Shown here in pieces: positions 41,286 through 51,600 of a stretch of 64,000 nucleotides of DNA. Origin of the DNA: Calothrix sp. NIES-2098. GTDB taxonomy: Bacteria > Cyanobacteriota > Cyanobacteriia > Cyanobacteriales > Nostocaceae. The notes under the pieces are model-generated. The model worked only from the letters and a program-made list of their open reading frames with translations. It did no database searches and had not been told where the DNA came from. How positions within the stretch are numbered: position 1 is the first letter of the stretch; the number at the start of each line of letters is the position of its first letter. The stretch spans positions 8,559,001 through 8,623,000 of the forward strand of contig AP018172.1 in NCBI GenBank assembly GCA_002368175.1, written 5' to 3'. Made by a program: the position numbers and the translations under genes.

Positions 41286-44258
41286 ATGAATAATGGACTT
41301 CATGCCGAGAAAAATGGGATGAAATCAACATACCATCCCCCTGCTTTAAATTCACCATTTACTCTTGATATCGCTCGCGGTTCTGCTGCGGAAAATATTG
41401 CGAATACTCAAAATAACAAAAGTACATCTCACACAGAAAAGAAATCTTTATTGCAGAGATTTTATAACCTTTCTCTTAGCCGCAAACAACTAATTGCTTT
41501 AATAGTATCTGAAGTCATTACTATTTTAGGACTCAGCGTAGTAAGTAGATGGTTAATTAGTCACAATTTTCAAAATACATTGCTTGAACAAGCAAAGTCA
41601 GAATTGGCTGTTACAGATATTAATTACAATATTCAGATCGATGAGATGGGATTGGTATCTCTTAGTCAATCTGATAACCCTACAATTATTAAATCTGCGA
41701 TTTTGCATTCTTCTGGACAAGCAGTAAGTCAGCGATTGCAAGCCGAAGTCAAGCAAATCCTAGAAAACGAAATCAAAGCTGGAAAAATTGATTATGCTAC
41801 CCTAGTGGGTAAAGATTTTAAGATTATTGCAAATGCCAATGCTAATCGGGAAGCTGAAATTTTTAATCCCGATAATTTAGTGAGTGAAGTATTCAATAAT
41901 CTTCAACAGATGAAAGCTACGAGAATTATTAGTGCATCGGAGCTTAGTCAAGAATTACCTTTGTTAGCGAATGCTCTTAACAATCAAGATGCTCTGATTC
42001 GTTACACAGTAACGCCCGTCAAAAATCCAACTACACAAGCTGTTGTTGGTGCTTTAGTAACTGGTGATATTGTTAATGGTAAAGACCAGATTGTTAGAGA
42101 CACATTAAAAGCTACAAATGGCGGCTATAGTGCTGTATATTTACGTCAACCAACAGGTGAATTTACTTTAGCAACAGCGTTAGAACAAAGTAAATCTCAG
42201 AATTTAGATCGGGCACAAGCTAATATCAAATTACCCCAAGCAGCAAAATCTTTCTTAGAAGCAGCAGCAACAGCCAAAGGTAATGTAGTTACTACAAAGT
42301 TAAATTTAGGAAACAAAACTTATGCAATGGCTGCTAAAGCTGTACCCAATACGATCGTGGAAACAGACGAGCAATCAATCGCTAATTTTGATGAAAAATC
42401 GGTAGCTATTTTAGTGAGAGGAACTCCAGAAACTGCTCTGAGTCAATTGCTACAAAATAATTTTTGGTTAGAATTAATTGCAATTATTTTAGCATTAACA
42501 CTCATTTTATTTTGGACATTCGTTTTGAAGCGGGGAGTTGTTCAACCTATCCAGCAGCTAGGGCAAACAGCTAAAAAATTTAATCAAGGCGATCGCGCTG
42601 CTCGTACTGAGATTTTTGCTAATGATGAAATCGGACAATTAGCTAACACTTTTAACCAAATCGCCGATCGGATGACGCAACAACTCATCCGCCAAGAAAA
42701 TGAAGCAAAATTAGCGCAAGTCGTCAATGAAATTACGGCTCGTTTTCGGGGATCGCTCAACACTACACATATCCTGAATGTAGCAGTCACCAGTATCAGA
42801 GAAGCGATCGCAGTCGATCGCGCGATCGTCTATCGCTTTGATGACAATTGGCAAGGTAAGATTATTGCCGAATCCGTTGGTAGGGATTGGCCTAAAGCCT
42901 TAGGAAAAGAGATTGCAGACCCTTGTTTTGCCAGTGATTATGTTCATAAATACCAGCAAGGCCGAGTTCAAGCGCTAGAAAACATTTATGCAGCTGGATT
43001 AACCGAGTGTCATCTTCACCAACTAGAACAATTTGCAGTCAAAGCGAATATAGTTGCACCCATTTTGCTCGATAACAAGCTATATGGCTTGCTGATAGCA
43101 CACCAATGTTCCAGTACTCGGAATTGGCAACAATTGGAAATTGAGTTGTTAAAGCAAGTAGCAATTCCAGTTGGCTATGCATTAGAGCAATCATATCTTC
43201 TAGAACAAATAGAGACAGCTCGTTCCCGTGCTGAAACTGCTGCTATTGAGCAACGCCAACAAAATGAAGCACTACAAGAACAAATACTCACTCTCCTTAG
43301 AGATATTGAAGGTGCATCCCAAGGCGATTTGACTGTGCGTTCGGAAGTCACATCTGGAGAACTTGGTACTGTTGCTGACTTTTTTAACTCAATTGTGGAA
43401 AGTCTCAGAGCGATAGTCACTAAAGTCAAAACATCAGCTATCCAGGTAAATACAGCCATTGGCGAAAACGAAGTAGCTATCCGCCAACTTGCGGCCAAAG
43501 CACTCCAACAAGCAGACGATATCAGCCTCAGTTTGGTTAGTGTTGACCAAATGAAAAGTTCGATTGAATCTGTAGCAGAAAACGCGAGAAAAGCTGCCTT
43601 AGTTGCTCATCAAGCATCCTGTACTGCTGAAGAAAATGGCCAAGCTATGGATCTGGCTGTACAAAATATTTTAAAACTGCGCTCAACCATTGGCGACACG
43701 GCAAAAAAAGTCAAGCGTCTGGGAGAATCTTCGCAACAAATTTCTCATGTAGTGGCCTTAATTAACCAAATAGCTACTCAAACTAACTTTTTAGCGATCA
43801 ACGCCGGACTTGAAGCCACAAGATCGGGTGTAGAAGGTGAAGGTTTTGCGATTATTGCTGAAGAAGTTGCTTCGCTAGCAGCTCGTTGCTCTGATGCTAC
43901 TCAAGAAATTGCCCAAATTGTCGCCAAAATTCAACGGGAAACTAGTGAAGTTGTCACAGCAATGGAATTAGGAACTAATCAGGTAGTAGAAGGTACTAAC
44001 ATCGTCGAACAGGCTAAAAGTTCCCTGAGTCAGATTCTTGATGTCTCCAAACAAATTGATGATTTAGTACAATCAATTTCTTGGGCAACATCATCTCAGG
44101 TAGAAACATCGCAAGCAGTGAGCAAACTAATGCAAGAAATTTCCCAAGTTTCTACACTTACTAGCAACTACTCGCGCCTGGCTTCGCAATCTCTAAAACA
44201 GACTTTTGAAATTTCCCAGGAATTACAAGCAGCTGTAGAAACTTTCAAAGTCAATTGA
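41286..44258 (+). CDS. PixJ-like chemoreceptor with DXCF cyanobacteriochrome GAF domain
   Basis: This 990-residue membrane chemoreceptor has helices at about 68-90 and 395-414, a periplasmic sensor between them, and HAMP at about 415-466. A GAF domain follows (about 480-640), then a second HAMP-like part (670-715), then an MCP signalling domain with the hairpin tip near FLAINAGLEATRSGVEGEGF and AEEVASLAARC. The GAF has both cysteines of blue/green-type cyanobacteriochromes: Cys547 in the DPCF (DXCF) motif and Cys575 in ECHLHQL, 28 residues apart, the same spacing as in PixJ. It should bind a bilin and sense light for phototaxis or type-IV-pilus control through a CheA. No che genes are nearby. 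ATG at 41286; a palindromic hairpin lies at 44277-44306. Confidence 0.9.
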   Translation: MNNGLHAEKNGMKSTYHPPALNSPFTLDIARGSAAENIANTQNNKSTSHTEKKSLLQRFYNLSLSRKQLIALIVSEVITILGLSVVSRWLISHNFQNTLLEQAKSELAVTDINYNIQIDEMGLVSLSQSDNPTIIKSAILHSSGQAVSQRLQAEVKQILENEIKAGKIDYATLVGKDFKIIANANANREAEIFNPDNLVSEVFNNLQQMKATRIISASELSQELPLLANALNNQDALIRYTVTPVKNPTTQAVVGALVTGDIVNGKDQIVRDTLKATNGGYSAVYLRQPTGEFTLATALEQSKSQNLDRAQANIKLPQAAKSFLEAAATAKGNVVTTKLNLGNKTYAMAAKAVPNTIVETDEQSIANFDEKSVAILVRGTPETALSQLLQNNFWLELIAIILALTLILFWTFVLKRGVVQPIQQLGQTAKKFNQGDRAARTEIFANDEIGQLANTFNQIADRMTQQLIRQENEAKLAQVVNEITARFRGSLNTTHILNVAVTSIREAIAVDRAIVYRFDDNWQGKIIAESVGRDWPKALGKEIADPCFASDYVHKYQQGRVQALENIYAAGLTECHLHQLEQFAVKANIVAPILLDNKLYGLLIAHQCSSTRNWQQLEIELLKQVAIPVGYALEQSYLLEQIETARSRAETAAIEQRQQNEALQEQILTLLRDIEGASQGDLTVRSEVTSGELGTVADFFNSIVESLRAIVTKVKTSAIQVNTAIGENEVAIRQLAAKALQQADDISLSLVSVDQMKSSIESVAENARKAALVAHQASCTAEENGQAMDLAVQNILKLRSTIGDTAKKVKRLGESSQQISHVVALINQIATQTNFLAINAGLEATRSGVEGEGFAIIAEEVASLAARCSDATQEIAQIVAKIQRETSEVVTAMELGTNQVVEGTNIVEQAKSSLSQILDVSKQIDDLVQSISWATSSQVETSQAVSKLMQEISQVSTLTSNYSRLASQSLKQTFEISQELQAAVETFKVN

Positions 44259-44276
44259 TCGAGGGAACAGGAAGAA

Positions 44277-44306
44277 AAATTTGTCTGAATATTCAGCAAC
44301 AAATTT
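44277..44306 (+). terminator. Hairpin after the chemoreceptor gene
   Basis: Arms AAATTTGT/ACAAATTT enclose CTGAATATTCAG, itself a palindrome, 19 bases after the stop. There is no long T-run, so termination is probable rather than certain. Confidence 0.55.
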
Positions 44307-44408
44307 ATTGATGAAAAGTTCCTTGCTTCATTGGGTGTAGGCACTATGGCTGAAACCAAGCACCGTACTCCGGTGTTTTAACGTTCAAGCTGGCTTGATC
44401 AATGGGTA

Positions 44409-44608
44409 ATATCATGTCCGCTAAATTAGTTGCGATATGTCATTGCGAGTGGAACGTAGTGGAACGTAGACGCGTTCGCGAAGCGTTGCCGCAGGCTAGC
44501 GGCTTCTCGTTCGACGAAGTCGTTCCCGAAGGGTAGAGTAGCAATCACAAGGTCTCTGCGATTGCTTCCCTACAGTCGCAATGACAAGTGTTAAAACGGA
44601 CATGATAT
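44409..44608. mobile_element. MITE-like element, 200 bp with perfect terminal inverted repeats
   Basis: The ends ATATCATGTCCG (44409-44420) and CGGACATGATAT (44597-44608) are perfect inverted repeats. A second inner inverted pair is GTCATTGCGA (44439-44448) and TCGCAATGAC (44576-44585). If the outermost TA is counted as target duplication, the element fits Tc1/IS630-type MITEs. It has no open frame. The centre contains GCGTTCGCGAAGCGT and GCCGCAGGCTAGCGGC, hairpin repeats common in Nostocales. The stretch 44609-45006 after it holds no gene that I can support. Confidence 0.8.
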
Positions 44609-45006
44609 GAGCTTGAATAAAAAACATCAAAATGTTGTTCACAAATGCCTGGATATTCTCTATGAATGGCCTGATATTAGCAACGAAGCCTGTTTTTAAC
44701 TGTGTGTTAGCGAAACACTAGTGATGTCAGAGCGTCAACATTAAAGGTACTTAGGGAATTTCTGGTGCTTGTCATAGACATTGCACCCAAAGCTTTGAAC
44801 TCAGTACTCACGAGAATCCGCCATGCTGGCTTCCTGAACGTCAAACTGCTGTGCGGCAGAAGCTTAATCTTAATCAAAATTCCATTAATTAATAATTAAT
44901 ATTAGTCGAACTACTGAAGTGAATGGTAAGATAACTCTTTAATCATCAAATTAAAAATTTAATTGGATCTTCCTATATTCTTTTTTAGCTTAATATTACT
45001 TGTTCT

Positions 45007-47973
45007 ATGAAGCCGCTTGGTAAAATTTTACAACAGGCCGATCTGATTTCATCCGAACAGATAGAGATAGCTCTAAAAGAGCAGAGCCAATTTAATGGAT
45101 CGCGGCTTGGTGAAATTTTAGCCTCGCATGGTTGGCTGAAACAAGAAACGGCTGATTTCTTCTCTCAGCAGTGGCCAGCTGTACTAGAGCAAAAACCAAA
45201 ACAGTCCTTGGGTAAGTATTTACAAGATGCGGGACTATTAAATGAGCAGCAAATAGCAACTATCCTCGCAGAACAGCCAGACAAAAAACTTCGCTTCGGA
45301 GAATTAGCTGTACTTAAGGGTTGGTTGAAACCCACTACCATCAAATTTTTTTTAGAAAATCTGGCTTTGGAAGAGCAAATGCAGCATGACGAAATCTCAA
45401 CACCTAACAGCCTAACGCAGACAGAGCAGTTGCAGGAATTGATATTACAACAGAAAAATAATATCAGAGCCGCGAACTCAATTGAGCAATCGAGTTTTGA
45501 TTCTCAATTGGGAGAACAGGAATCATCAATGTTAAGACTGTTTAGCCGCAGTACTATTAGATTATTTAAATTAGATGAAAAGGCTAGTCGTCCAGATGTG
45601 GTAATGACAGAAGTGCTGTCATGGACAAATGGCCAACCGATTCTTACCCAAAAGCTTTGTCGAATGCTAGCAGATTCGCCAGGATTTATTCCCGCAGGTG
45701 CAGAAGCCACAACTTTACAACATCTGGTACAAACTCGTTTAATTTATCATTGGGAAACTCAACTGGCAGCCGAACATTTACAAAGAATACGCGAAAGTAT
45801 TCTCCAAAATCAGCAATGCGACCCTTTATCTTTGCTGGAATTGTACCAACAAATTTTACAACAGGGAGAAATTCCCACTAATAATAGTTCCGAACAGATA
45901 GAACTTTTGCAAATAGGCTTGGTAAAGCAAAGACAGAAACAATTAAGAGTCTCAAACCGCATTTACCAATCAGTTTTTGATGCCAATTGGGTGCAGCAGG
46001 AAGCAGCAAAGTTAAGACTGTTGAGCCACAATACGATTAAATTATTCAAGTTAGAAGAAAAAGCTAGTTGTCCAGAAATTTTGATGTCAGCAGTGCTGTT
46101 TTGGACAGAAGGACAGCCGATTCTTACCCAAAAGCTTTGTCGATTGCTAGCGGAATCACAAGAGTTTATTCCCGCAGGTGCAGAAGCAGCCACAGTTCAA
46201 CAGCTAGTTAAGACGTGCTTGATAGATAGTTGGGAAACTCAACTAGCAGCCGAACATTTACAAGGGATACGTGAAAGTATAATTAATAATCAACAATGCG
46301 ACCCTTTATATTTGCTGGAATTGTACCAACAAATTTTACAACAGGGAGAAGTTCCTACTAATAATAGCCCCGAACAAGCAGAATTATTGCGTTTAAGATT
46401 AGTAGTGCAACAACAAGACCAAATAAGAGTTGCAAATCGGATTTACAAATTAGTTTTTGATACCAATTGGATAAATCGAGAATCAGCAAGATTAAGACTG
46501 TTGAGCCGTGGTACGATTCAATTATTTAAATTAGACGAAAAAGCTATTTCACCGGAGACTGTGCTGTCGGAGATTCTGTTTTGGACAGATGGACAGCCGA
46601 TTCTGACTCAAAAAGTTTGTCAATTATTGGCGGAATCACAAGAGTTTATTCCCGCAGGTGCAGAAGCAGCAACAGTGCAACAGCTAGTCAAGATGCGCTT
46701 GATTAATAATTGGGAAACTCAAATAGCATCTGAGCATTTACAAGAAATTCACTTAGGTATTATCCACAATCGGCAATGCGATCCCTTATTAGTGCTGGAA
46801 ATATACCAGAAAATTTGGCAGCAAGGTGAAGTTCCAATCAATGCAAGCCGAGAACAGGGAGAACTATTGCGCTTTGGATTAGCAGTGCAACATCAAGACA
46901 AACTGAAATTGGGGAATCGGATTTACCAATTGGTTTTTGATCGCGCTTGGGTAGAGCGAGAATTAGAGAAGATACTACTGCCTTCTTTGGCAAAAACAGC
47001 CATCTACGAACCTACACCATCAGCCAATACTTTGAATGTTAGCAATACTTATACACCTCCCGAACCTGGAGCAGCTAAACGATTTTGGGTGTTGCTGTTA
47101 ATAGCTGGCTTGATGGTCTGTGGTTCTGGCTTGATGGTTTTAGGTTTTAGTCTATTTAGATGGTTACAAGTAGAAACAATTTTTAAACGCGGTAACGAGC
47201 TATTGCACCAAGGAGAATATCAAAAAGCGATCGCCAAATACAACAAACTTTTAGAACTCGATAGCAACTACTACCAATCTTGGACTAACCGCGGCTACGC
47301 CCTAGCTGGGCTAAAAGACTACAACCAGATGCTAGAATCCTGCACGACAGCAACTATTATTAACCCGGAAGCTGTTTATGCCTGGAATTGCCGAGGGGAA
47401 GCGCTATATAACCTCAAACAGTATAATGAGGCGATCGCTGCTTTTGATAAAGCGATTATGCTCAATGCCAAAGACCCTGTATTCTGGATCAACAAAACTG
47501 AAGCACTACTAGCACTCAAACAACCAGATACAGCGCTGATTACTGTTAATCAAGCGATTGAGCTTTTAAAAGAAGTGTGGGAAGCTGAACGTAAAGAGGC
47601 AAATGCCAAAGAGTTAGCTATTGGTTTTACCTATCAAGCGAAGGTGCTATCGCAAAAACAGGAATACGAAGCATCATTAAAAGCTTACGAGCAAGCATTA
47701 AAATATAATCCCCAATATTTCGCGGCTTTGCGCGGTAAAGGACTGGCGCTACAAGCCTTAAAGCGAGACGATCGCGCGATCGCTCAATTTTATTTTCTCC
47801 TAGAACGCCACCAGCTAACTAATCCGCAAAAAGCCGAAATTTGGTATTATTTGGGATTAAGCTTGTGTGAATTTCGCCAATATGAAAAAGCGATCGCGGC
47901 TTTCGATCGATCTCTCAAACTAAAACCCGATTACGCAGCCGCAAAACAAGGAAAACAAGCTTGTTATCAATAA
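45007..47973 (+). CDS. Membrane protein with three 160-residue repeats and TPRs
   Basis: This 988-residue protein begins with two copies of a helical motif like the N-domain of type II secretion/pilus ATPases (LGKILQQADLISSEQIEIAL and LGKYLQDAGLLNEQQIATIL, residues about 4-115). Three direct repeats of exactly 160 residues follow (177-656), each with LFKLDEKA, GQPILTQKLC, FIPAGAEA, ETQLAAEHLQ and a winged-helix-like NRIYQxVFDxxWV end. Similar units follow AAA-like domains in cyanobacterial signalling proteins. Then come a membrane helix (about 692-715) and several TPRs to the end. No NTPase motif is present. ATG at 45007. A scaffold or sensor role is inferred. The repeats face the cytoplasm if the TPRs are outside, but topology is uncertain. 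Confidence 0.75.
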   Translation: MKPLGKILQQADLISSEQIEIALKEQSQFNGSRLGEILASHGWLKQETADFFSQQWPAVLEQKPKQSLGKYLQDAGLLNEQQIATILAEQPDKKLRFGELAVLKGWLKPTTIKFFLENLALEEQMQHDEISTPNSLTQTEQLQELILQQKNNIRAANSIEQSSFDSQLGEQESSMLRLFSRSTIRLFKLDEKASRPDVVMTEVLSWTNGQPILTQKLCRMLADSPGFIPAGAEATTLQHLVQTRLIYHWETQLAAEHLQRIRESILQNQQCDPLSLLELYQQILQQGEIPTNNSSEQIELLQIGLVKQRQKQLRVSNRIYQSVFDANWVQQEAAKLRLLSHNTIKLFKLEEKASCPEILMSAVLFWTEGQPILTQKLCRLLAESQEFIPAGAEAATVQQLVKTCLIDSWETQLAAEHLQGIRESIINNQQCDPLYLLELYQQILQQGEVPTNNSPEQAELLRLRLVVQQQDQIRVANRIYKLVFDTNWINRESARLRLLSRGTIQLFKLDEKAISPETVLSEILFWTDGQPILTQKVCQLLAESQEFIPAGAEAATVQQLVKMRLINNWETQIASEHLQEIHLGIIHNRQCDPLLVLEIYQKIWQQGEVPINASREQGELLRFGLAVQHQDKLKLGNRIYQLVFDRAWVERELEKILLPSLAKTAIYEPTPSANTLNVSNTYTPPEPGAAKRFWVLLLIAGLMVCGSGLMVLGFSLFRWLQVETIFKRGNELLHQGEYQKAIAKYNKLLELDSNYYQSWTNRGYALAGLKDYNQMLESCTTATIINPEAVYAWNCRGEALYNLKQYNEAIAAFDKAIMLNAKDPVFWINKTEALLALKQPDTALITVNQAIELLKEVWEAERKEANAKELAIGFTYQAKVLSQKQEYEASLKAYEQALKYNPQYFAALRGKGLALQALKRDDRAIAQFYFLLERHQLTNPQKAEIWYYLGLSLCEFRQYEKAIAAFDRSLKLKPDYAAAKQGKQACYQ
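45535..46974 (+). repeat. Three 480-bp direct repeats
   Basis: Units start at 45535, 46015 and 46495, each opening with AGACTGTT(T/G)AGCC. They stay in frame and code the 160-residue repeats. Copies one and two share long identical runs around GGACAGCCGATTCTTACCCA-type sequence, which suggests fairly recent duplication. Confidence 0.85.
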
Positions 47974-47992
47974 ATCTAGTTAAGTACTTCAA

Positions 47993-48511
47993 TTAAAAAG
48001 GCCACCAAAAAGGTTTGGTATCTGTGTAAGTACGGCTAATAGTCCGAACATCGGGACGTTGTGCTTGTTTAAAATCCTTACCTAACATTTCGTAGAAAGC
48101 TTGGGAGGGGTTCTCGATGGGTTTGAAACTAAATAAAACCTGAGCGCTGTAATGATTGCAACCGATACCTCTGCGTTCTACAGCGCAAACAACAGGTCGA
48201 TCGTTCAACTTATCAGTCGTCAAATACTTATAATTACCCGTATCATAGACAGCCTGCAAACTTCCAGCCGTATTCTGGCAGTTTTGCAAAGCATCCGCCG
48301 CTGAGAAATATTTCGGCAGAAACTTCAAGATAGCGTGTTCTTGAGTCTTACCTTCTCGATTTAAAGTAACAATCACCGTTGGCGTACTAGCGTTAGTCTT
48401 ACAGGTGACTTGCACGTTGCTAGCTGTGCTGGGCTGAGAGAGTGCTGCTATAGTACCCAGCACTAATATTGGTACCGTTCCTCTAGTTGCCCAAGACTGC
48501 CATTTGTTCAT
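47993..48511 (-). CDS. COP23-domain protein, exported
   Basis: This 172-residue protein has an N-terminal signal peptide (about residues 1-30, TVPILVLGTIAALSQPSTA) and then a domain with four cysteines (VTCKTN, LQNCQ, VVCAV, IGCNHY). YKYLTTDKLNDRPVVCAV and QVLFSFKP match the COP23 family (circadian oscillating polypeptide), found in cyanobacteria, of unknown function. The mature protein is probably periplasmic or loosely bound to the membrane. ATG at 48511. It is convergent with the repeat protein, only 19 bases away, and divergent from the TpsA gene across 142 bases. Circadian control cannot be read from the sequence. Confidence 0.75.
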   Translation of the reverse strand: MNKWQSWATRGTVPILVLGTIAALSQPSTASNVQVTCKTNASTPTVIVTLNREGKTQEHAILKFLPKYFSAADALQNCQNTAGSLQAVYDTGNYKYLTTDKLNDRPVVCAVERRGIGCNHYSAQVLFSFKPIENPSQAFYEMLGKDFKQAQRPDVRTISRTYTDTKPFWWPF

Positions 48512-48653
48512 ATTACTTAACTTCCTTGATTGACCAAAATTTAGGCTTGATTATAGACTCAATATTATTATCTTTTTTAGTTGAATTTACTTAAATTAGA
48601 CTAAAGAAAGCTTCAGGTAATTTTTCATTAGGGTAGATTTTTCCCTGTGCAAA

Positions 48654-51600
48654 ATGAAACAAGTCCCTCGCCAAATTTTCTGTCTTAGCAGTGCTTACAT
48701 CTGCTGTCTAATTGCTGCTTCTCCTGGTTTAGCGCAAATCTCTTCAGATAACACACTTCCTGGCAATATTAGTCAAAGTGGTAACATCTTTGAAATTACG
48801 GGAGGGGCACAAGTTGGTAACAATCTTTTCCATAGCTTTCGAGAATTTTCTGTTCCCACTGGTGGCGAAGCTTTTTTCAACAACGCGACAAACCTAACTA
48901 ATATTACTAACATTATTAGCCGAGTTACAGGTGGTTCAATCTCTAATATTGATGGCTTAATTAGAGAAAACTACGGCGCTAATTTCATCCTGATCAATCC
49001 TAGCGGCATTAACTTTGGTGCCAATGCCCAACTCAATATTGGTGGCTCATTTTTGGCAAGTACGGCAAATAGCGTCAAATTTGCTGATGGTGCAGAGTTT
49101 AGCGCTACAGACACTTCAGTTTCTCCTCGACTCACAATTAGCGTGCCAGTCGGCTTGCAATTTGGGCAAAATCCCCAAGCAATTCGCCTTCAAGGGCAAG
49201 GACATAACCTCAGTCTGGAACGCCCGATATTCTCGCCCTTTACTAGAGGAAGCACCACTGGCTTGAAGGTGCAGCCTGGTAATACTTTAGCCTTGGTAGG
49301 CGGGGGAATTATCTCTGAAGGTGGGACGCTGACAGCCGAAGGCGGACGCATCGATTTAGGTAGCGTAGCCGGAGGCTTGGTGAGTCTCAATCCCAGTTCT
49401 CAAGGCTGGAATTTAAGTTATCAAGGAGTGACGAATTTTCAAGATATTGCCCTATCGCAAAAAGCATTAGCAGATACCAGCGGTGCAGGTAGTGGCTCAA
49501 TTCAGTTGCAAGGGCGAAATATTTCTCTGCGCGATGGCTCAGTTGCGTTAATTCAAACCCAAGGAGCGCAAGCAGCAGGCGGAATTAATGTCAACGCTTC
49601 TGAGTCTTTGGCATTGATTGGTACGACAGCAACGGGACAGATTTCCAGCAACTTGTTTACCGAAACTCTCGGTGCTGGCAAGAGTGGCGATATTAATGTT
49701 GTCACCCCCCGTTTACTGCTACAAGATGGAGCAGCCATATCTGCGGCTACATATACTCCTGCTCCCGGTGGCAATATTGATATCAAAGCGGCTGATTCCG
49801 TACAAGTGATAGGATTTTCCTCAATTAACCCCAGTCGTTTCAGTAATATCACGGCGGCAACGTTTGGTGCTGGTAATGCCGGAACTCTCACAGTAACAAC
49901 ACAGCAGTTGACGGCACTTTCAGGAGGAAATATTGCCTCTGTTACTGGTGGTAAAGATGGCATTGGCTCCGGTGGTAACGTGACTGTCAATGCCTCAAAG
50001 TTGGTAGAACTAATAGGCGTCACACCATTTGTTTTCACTCCTAGCCAAATCACTGCTGGGACTGGCGGCCCGGGAAAGGCTGGCAGCGTCACCGTGAATA
50101 CTGAGCGTTTGGTTGTCAAAGATGGCGGGAGAGTAGATGCTTCCACCTTAGCTAGCGGCCCCGCTGGTAGCGTTACCATCAATGCCAAGGATGCGGTAGA
50201 AGTGAGTGGGACTGTCCCAGGCTCAGTCAATCCCAGTTTGATCGTTTCCTCAGCTAACATCGTCGATCCGAGCTTACAACAGTTATTGGAATTGCCCGCT
50301 GTACCGAGTGGCAACTCTGGTGATGTAACTATTAACACGGGAAAATTGACGGTTGCAGATGGTGCCGAACTGACAGTGAGAAATGATGGCAAGGGGAATG
50401 CCGGAACGCTACAGGTTAATGCTGGCTCTGTCTTGCTCAATAGCGGAGGTAAGATCACGGCAGACAATCTAGGTAGCGGATCTGGGGGGAACCTCAGAAT
50501 TGAGACTGGTAAGTTAACAATTAGCGATCGCGCTTTCTTATCGGCATCAACTTTTGGTAATGGTACGGGAGGAGATATTAATCTCCGTGCTGCCGACTCA
50601 GTAGAAATGTTAGGCACTGGATTTGAGGAGATGCAAGGGATTTTTCAAGTCGGCGCGCTAGCTGGAACGCTCAAACCCACCGATCGCGGAACTGGTATTT
50701 TTATTGAAACTGTCGGTACGGGCGCTTCAGGGAAGCTAACTATTGAGACTCCCTTCCTACTGATGCGTAACGGAGCGATCGTATCTAATCTGACATTTAG
50801 TAACGGAGTCGGCGGAAATCTGAATATCCGTGCCTCTGAGTTAGTAGAAGCAACTGGTTCTGCCATTCAAACAGGAAATACTATAGGCAGTACTGGCACA
50901 GCAGGTAACATCAAAATTGATACTAAGCAATTGAGATTGCAAGATGGGGGCAATATTGTTAGTGCGACCTTAGGAAATGGTCTGGGCGGAAATGTAGAAA
51001 TTAAAGCCACCGATGCCGTACAAATACAGAGGACTCCACCAACAGCTGCAATTTTAACAGGCATCTACACTAACACTACCTTCGGTACAGGCAAGGGTGG
51101 CGATATCACAATTGATACAGGCAAATTGTTTATTGAAAATGGCGTCATTGGCAGTAATACAGGAGCTTCTCTACCAACACTTGTTATCCCTTTTGGGGGG
51201 CCAGGGGGAAATGTCATCGTCAATGCCAGCGATTCTGTAGAAATAGCTGGCATTTTACCCGATCCCAGATTTCCTAGTGGTTTAGGTACTACAGGTTTTA
51301 GCCCATCTCGCTCAGGAGACTTGACGATTTCGACGAAGAAGCTAATTCTGCGTGACGGGGCAGATGCATCGACTGCGACGTTAGGTGCTGGCCAAGGAGG
51401 AACTTTAACTGTCAACGCTTCCGAATCTATAGAACTCAGTGGCACCCAAATCGGAAATTTGACACTAGGTGGCTTATCAGCTGCGGCTGGAAGGGTGAAC
51501 TCACCAGAACTGAAGGTCACGGGTGCTTCTGGTGACATCAATTTGTTTACAGACAAATTGATTGTTCGGAATGGGGCAAAAATTGGTGTGGAAAGTTTAG

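Noticed and set aside
44409..44608. Insertion sequence with transposase
   Set aside because: The 200-base element has no open frame, so only a nonautonomous MITE-like element is supported.
49553..50617. 354-codon antisense frame inside the TpsA gene
   Set aside because: Arises from the glycine- and threonine-rich repeats of TpsA read in reverse; Pro/Ser-rich product without a plausible start.
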